A stretch of DNA of 64,000 nt from Pectobacterium polaris. GTDB taxonomy: Bacteria; Pseudomonadota; Gammaproteobacteria; Enterobacterales; Enterobacteriaceae. The translations under genes were made by a program, and so were the position numbers. The DNA is taken from assembly GCF_002307355.1 (NCBI RefSeq), contig NZ_CP017481.1:4526001-4590000 (forward strand). Direction: 5' to 3'. The number at the start of each line of letters is the position of its first letter. The first letter of the stretch is position 1. Shown here piece after piece: positions 59,627-64,000 of the stretch. Under the pieces are notes generated by a model. The model was not told the origin of the DNA. It saw nothing but the letters and a program-made list of their open reading frames with translations, and did no database searches.

Positions 59627-61210
59627 TTATTTTTTGACGAACGGGTTTTCGCCTTCCTGTTTGAGACGGGGCTTTTTACTGCTGGAAAGCTCCAGAGCTT
59701 CTGGCTCGGTAGAGCTGGCAGCCACAGCGCGCCCCTTGGCCCAGCCACGGGTATCCTGAATCATTTCCGCCATGGACAGTGGCGAGGTGGCCTGAATGGC
59801 CTTGAGGATATCGTCCTTTTTTAACTGGTGGCCTTCGTCAAAAGCCAGAAACATGGCTTCCTTAACGGCTTCTTCTAGTTCAGCACCAGTAAAGCCCTTG
59901 CTGGCAATCGCGAGTTCATCCAGTTCCTTAGAAGAGAAATCATCCAGCCGATTTCGGCGTTTCAGATGAATAGAGATAATGTCTTTGCGATCCTGCTGCA
60001 CCGGCAGATCGACAAAGAATATTTCATCGACACGACCTTTCCGTAGCAACTCTGGTGGTAATTGGGCGATATGGTTGGCAGTCGCGACCACAAACACCGG
60101 TTTTTCCTTTTCCTGCATCCAGGTCAGGAAGGTACCCAGCACCCGAGACGTAGTGCCGCCATCGCTTGCACCGGAGCTCTGCATGCCTGACAGGCCTTTT
60201 TCGATTTCATCAACCCAGAGAATACTGGGCGCCAGTGCTTCGGCAGTTTGTAGTGCCGAACGGATGTTAGCCTCCGACTGCCCCACAATACCGCCGTAGA
60301 TTTTGCCCATGTCCAGACGCAACAACGGCAACTGCCAGGCATTGGCCACTGCCTTTGCTGCAAGACTTTTGCCCGTACCCGGCAAACCCAGCAGCAACAC
60401 CCTTCCTGGGGTTTCCAGACCAAATTCACGAGCATGTTCGGTAAACGACTGACGACGGCGGTTCAGCCAGGACTTGAGGTTGTCCAGGCCGCCAATATCG
60501 TCGAGCGTGGCTTTCGGATGAAAGTATTCCAGATGTCCGCTCTTGCGAATCACCTGCTCCTTTTCTTTGACGATAAACGGGATTTCAGATTCGGTCAGGC
60601 GCTTGAACTGGCAAGCAGCCTTTGAGAAAGCCAGTTGTGCCTCACTGGTGGACAGACCCAGCGCAGACTCGATCAGAGCGGATGACTCCTGATAATCCCT
60701 GTCATCCAATTCATACCGCTGCTTGGCCTGAAGCATAAGAGTTTTCAGATCATCGGCATCCGGCAATGGCATTTCCATCACCTGCACCTCTTTCTCCAAC
60801 TCTGCAGGCAGCAGCGGAGCAGGCTGGGAGAGCACAACAGTGACGTTATTGATTTCACGGCTGGCAACGGCAATTGCAAACGCTCGCAAGCGGCTGGTCA
60901 GGGTGTGCTCATTTAGGAAATGATGGAAGTCTTCCAGAAGCAGGATGAATTCAGATTGGTCTTGCGAAGATTCAACCAGCCACTCCAGAGCTTCCTGAGG
61001 CTGTTCACCGTCATCCTCCAATTCCCAGGAATCGTCTTCGAAATCGTATTTTCTCAAGCCCTGCGGCATGTTCCATACGTAGAGGTCTCTGTTCAGGTCT
61101 GTGGCTGCCTGAATGCAGCAAGCCCGAATACGCAAGGTTTCGTGACTGATGATTTGAATAACCGGTGCCGCTGCTTCCGTATTTAGCGTGAACAAATCCC
61201 TAAACGTCAC
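59627..61210 (-). CDS. Ycf46-like AAA+ ATPase
   Basis: 527 residues. The C-terminal AAA+ module resembles Ycf46: LDDIGGLDNLKSWLNRRRQS, Walker A GLPGTGKS (275-282), LPLLRLDMGKIYGGIVGQSE, Walker B ILWVDEIEK (Asp334-Glu335), sensor-1 Asn379, arginine fingers near 390-393. The N-terminal 225 residues resemble the inactive AAA-like half of Ycf46, with FILLLEDFHHFLNE as a Walker B trace. GTG start at 61210 with GAGG 8 bases upstream. First gene of the island operon; likely drives the partner proteins by ATP hydrolysis. Confidence 0.82.
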   Translation of the reverse strand: MTFRDLFTLNTEAAAPVIQIISHETLRIRACCIQAATDLNRDLYVWNMPQGLRKYDFEDDSWELEDDGEQPQEALEWLVESSQDQSEFILLLEDFHHFLNEHTLTSRLRAFAIAVASREINNVTVVLSQPAPLLPAELEKEVQVMEMPLPDADDLKTLMLQAKQRYELDDRDYQESSALIESALGLSTSEAQLAFSKAACQFKRLTESEIPFIVKEKEQVIRKSGHLEYFHPKATLDDIGGLDNLKSWLNRRRQSFTEHAREFGLETPGRVLLLGLPGTGKSLAAKAVANAWQLPLLRLDMGKIYGGIVGQSEANIRSALQTAEALAPSILWVDEIEKGLSGMQSSGASDGGTTSRVLGTFLTWMQEKEKPVFVVATANHIAQLPPELLRKGRVDEIFFVDLPVQQDRKDIISIHLKRRNRLDDFSSKELDELAIASKGFTGAELEEAVKEAMFLAFDEGHQLKKDDILKAIQATSPLSMAEMIQDTRGWAKGRAVAASSTEPEALELSSSKKPRLKQEGENPFVKK

Positions 61211-61279
61211 TTACACAACCTCAATGTTGAATTGCTAATAACTAAAACTCATGCCAGATGCATATAAGTATTAAAGATA

Positions 61280-61500
61280 TCAAGTCTCCGCCAGCACCCA
61301 GGCGGAGCTTCTTGCCCTGACCCGCTGTAAATAATCCGCACAGGCTGATTCCACCGGAATCAGCTGCCTATGCTCATCCAGTACCGGCATTCGGGTGAGA
61401 TGATCGAGAAGGGTGCGCTCCGGGCGATGGCGCACATGCAGCGGTGCGCCGACACTCGGGCTGGCTTCCCTGCCAACGGCAACATGCTTGCATCCTTGCG
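61280..61500 (-). pseudogene. Possible IS91-type transposase N-terminal fragment
   Basis: Minus-strand frame ending at a stop at 61280 reads CKHVAVGREASPSVGAPLHV, RHRPERTLLDHLTRMPVLDE, HRQLIPVESACADYLQRVRA, RSSAWVLAET. The RPExTLLxxL start and a following YL segment recall the zinc-binding N-terminus of IS91-family transposases, but the zinc cysteines are missing. It fills the 381-base gap between guaA and the island operon. Very uncertain identity; it looks like decayed coding sequence. Confidence 0.3.
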
Positions 61501-61591
61501 AAGTTATTACAGGCTCAGGTTAGCACGTTGAGCAGGGCGCCCTGTAATTCCATCTACCAGACGGCATAGAGCCATTGCCAGCCAGTACCGG

Positions 61592-63169
61592 TCACTCCCA
61601 CTCAATCGTCGCCGGTGGCTTACCCGATACGTCATAAACGACGCGGGAGATGCCGTCGACTTCATTGATGATGCGGTTGGAGACGCGGCCGAGGAAGTCG
61701 TATGGCAGGTGTGCCCAGTGCGCGGTCATAAAGTCGATGGTTTCTACCGCGCGCAGCGCGACAACCCAATCGTATTTACGGCCATCGCCCATAACGCCCA
61801 CGGAACGAACCGGCAGGAAGACGGTGAATGCCTGACTGACTTTGTTGTACAGGTCGGCTTTGTGCAGCTCTTCGATGAAGATCGCATCCGCACGACGCAA
61901 CAGGTCACAGTACTCTTTCTTCACTTCACCCAGCACGCGCACGCCCAGACCTGGGCCTGGGAACGGATGGCGGTACAGCATGTTGTACGGCAGACCCAGT
62001 TCCAGACCGATCTTGCGCACTTCGTCTTTGAACAGCTCTTTCAGCGGCTCAACCAGACCCAGCTTCATCTCTTTCGGCAGGCCACCCACGTTGTGGTGTG
62101 ACTTGATCACGTGCGCTTTGCCAGTTGCAGAAGCAGCAGATTCAATCACGTCTGGATAGATGGTGCCTTGCGCCAGCCATTTCACTTCTTCTTGTTTGCT
62201 GGCTTCTTCATCAAACACTTCAACGAACACGCGACCAATGATTTTACGCTTGGCTTCTGGCTCATCTTCACCCGCCAGCTCGCTTAGGAAGCGATCTTCC
62301 GCCGCAACGTGAACAATGTTCAGACCGAAATGATCGCCGAACATTTCCAGCACCTGATCGGCTTCGTTCAGGCGCAGCAGGCCGTTATCGACAAACACGC
62401 AGGTCAGACGATCGCCAATCGCACGGTGCAGCAGCATTGCAGTAACGGAAGAATCCACGCCGCCAGACAGACCCAGAATCACGTGATCGTTGCCTACCTG
62501 CTCACGAATACGGTTCACCGCATCGTCGATGATCTTGGCTGGCGTCCACAGTGCTTCACACTGGCAAATATCAAGAACAAAACGCTCCAGCATACGCTGG
62601 CCCTGACGGGTGTGCGTCACTTCCGGGTGGAACTGCACGCCGTAAAAACGCTTCTCTTCGTTAGCCATGATGGCAAACGGACAGGTATCGGTGCTGGCAA
62701 CGGTCTCAAACCCTTCAGGGATGGCCGTCACTTTGTCGCCGTGGCTCATCCAGACATCCAGCAACGGTGCGCCAGCGGCGCTCAACGCATCCTGAATATC
62801 ACGCACCAGCGCGCTATCCGTTTTCACTTCTACCTGCGCATAACCAAACTCACGCTCGTTGGAACCTTCAACGTGGCCACCCAACTGCATCGCCATCGTC
62901 TGCATGCCATAGCACACGCCTAATACCGGTACGCCAGCATTGAAAACGTATTCTGGCGCACGTGGGCTGCCAAACTCAGTGGTGCTTTCCGGGCCGCCGG
63001 ACAGGATGATCCCGTTCGGATTAAACCCGCGAATCTGTGCTTCCGTGACATCCCATGCCCACAGTTCACAGTAAACGCCCAGTTCACGCACGCGACGTGC
63101 AACCAGCTGCGTGTACTGCGAGCCGAAATCCAGAATAAGAATGCGGTGTTGATGAATGTTTTGAGTCAT
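61592..63169 (-). CDS. guaA: GuaA, GMP synthase (glutamine-hydrolysing)
   Basis: 525 residues, same as E. coli GuaA; it amidates XMP to GMP. Glutaminase domain: [35 protein letters not shown] with the nucleophile Cys, [11 protein letters not shown] with the catalytic His; synthase P-loop [19 protein letters not shown]. It ends [10 protein letters not shown]. The frame extends 10 codons upstream, but [11 protein letters not shown] is the family start. Its 3' end is the island attachment site. Confidence 0.97.
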   Translation of the reverse strand: MTQNIHQHRILILDFGSQYTQLVARRVRELGVYCELWAWDVTEAQIRGFNPNGIILSGGPESTTEFGSPRAPEYVFNAGVPVLGVCYGMQTMAMQLGGHVEGSNEREFGYAQVEVKTDSALVRDIQDALSAAGAPLLDVWMSHGDKVTAIPEGFETVASTDTCPFAIMANEEKRFYGVQFHPEVTHTRQGQRMLERFVLDICQCEALWTPAKIIDDAVNRIREQVGNDHVILGLSGGVDSSVTAMLLHRAIGDRLTCVFVDNGLLRLNEADQVLEMFGDHFGLNIVHVAAEDRFLSELAGEDEPEAKRKIIGRVFVEVFDEEASKQEEVKWLAQGTIYPDVIESAASATGKAHVIKSHHNVGGLPKEMKLGLVEPLKELFKDEVRKIGLELGLPYNMLYRHPFPGPGLGVRVLGEVKKEYCDLLRRADAIFIEELHKADLYNKVSQAFTVFLPVRSVGVMGDGRKYDWVVALRAVETIDFMTAHWAHLPYDFLGRVSNRIINEVDGISRVVYDVSGKPPATIEWE

Positions 63170-63287
63170 GAGGAGCATGTTCCAAAAAGCAAAAGACAAA
63201 AGCGAAAAGTAAACCCAGCTAACCGCTCGGCCTTATGCAAAGGCGGAGCGGCGCAAAATAGTACAGGGTTTATTGCGTTAAATCACC

Positions 63288-64000
<713 letters not shown>

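Noticed and set aside
59516..59824. 102-residue plus-strand frame between the helicase and AAA+ genes
   Set aside because: Antisense to the ends of two confident genes; no start signal.

Overview
The window comes from a soft-rot enterobacterium, most likely Pectobacterium. It opens with a complete gan locus for plant beta-1,4-galactan use (ganL porin, ganK, ganE, ganF, ganG, ganA endo-galactanase, ganB beta-galactosidase). It carries typical enterobacterial core blocks (mdtABCD-baeSR, trhP-cyaR-yegS, psiE, thiMD with a TPP riboswitch, guaBA), ERIC elements, and a penicillin V acylase-type enzyme like the one described from Pectobacterium atrosepticum. No rRNA, tRNA or CRISPR array was seen.

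Layout. 1-9.5 kb: gan locus, with ganK transcribed away from ganEFGAB across a regulatory region that has a CRP-like site and LacI/GalR-type operators. 9.6-13 kb: a small EIIB PTS domain protein, an aldo/keto reductase and a NupC-type nucleoside transporter. 13.1-25 kb: the MdtABC RND pump, MdtD and the BaeSR two-component system, with an 865-bp repeat-filled gap between mdtC and mdtD. 25-32.7 kb: acetyltransferases, glutathionyl-hydroquinone reductase, trhP behind two FNR-like boxes, the sRNA CyaR, yegS, psiE, thiDM. 32.8-35.4 kb: an AT-rich islet with three unknown genes and a decayed tyrosine integrase. 35.5-50 kb: ahr, a diguanylate cyclase, a split-barrel protein, a TauE exporter with a divergent LysR regulator, the acylase, a detoxification group (YciI-like, azoreductase, alpha/beta hydrolase, GlxA-type regulator), Sel1 and YcxB-like proteins, an Nlp/Ner-type regulator and a TacA-TacT toxin-antitoxin pair. 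50.1-61.6 kb: a genomic island inserted at the 3' end of guaA. 61.6-64 kb: guaA and the end of guaB.

The most unusual content is the guaA island. It holds one compact leftward operon: a Ycf46-like AAA+ ATPase, a UPF1-like SF1 helicase, a 563-residue protein of unknown family, a 791-residue coiled-coil protein with a degenerate PLD-like N-terminus, a DUF2997 small protein, a DUF1257 (Ycf35-like) protein and an NrdG-like radical SAM protein. Ycf46, DUF1257 and DUF2997 are better known from cyanobacteria and plastids; joined to a helicase and a radical SAM enzyme in an island they look like a conflict (defence) system. In this sequence the operon is damaged: the helicase and radical SAM genes each carry a one-base frameshift in a C/G run, and the DUF1257 gene has stops and frameshifts. 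The island is bounded by decayed metallo-hydrolase and transposase-like fragments, and the probable guaBA terminator lies 11.5 kb away on its far side.

A single-base change in a C run also breaks the start of ganB, so several C/G-run frameshifts in this window could be sequencing errors. The DUF1257 and integrase damage includes in-frame stop codons and looks like real decay.
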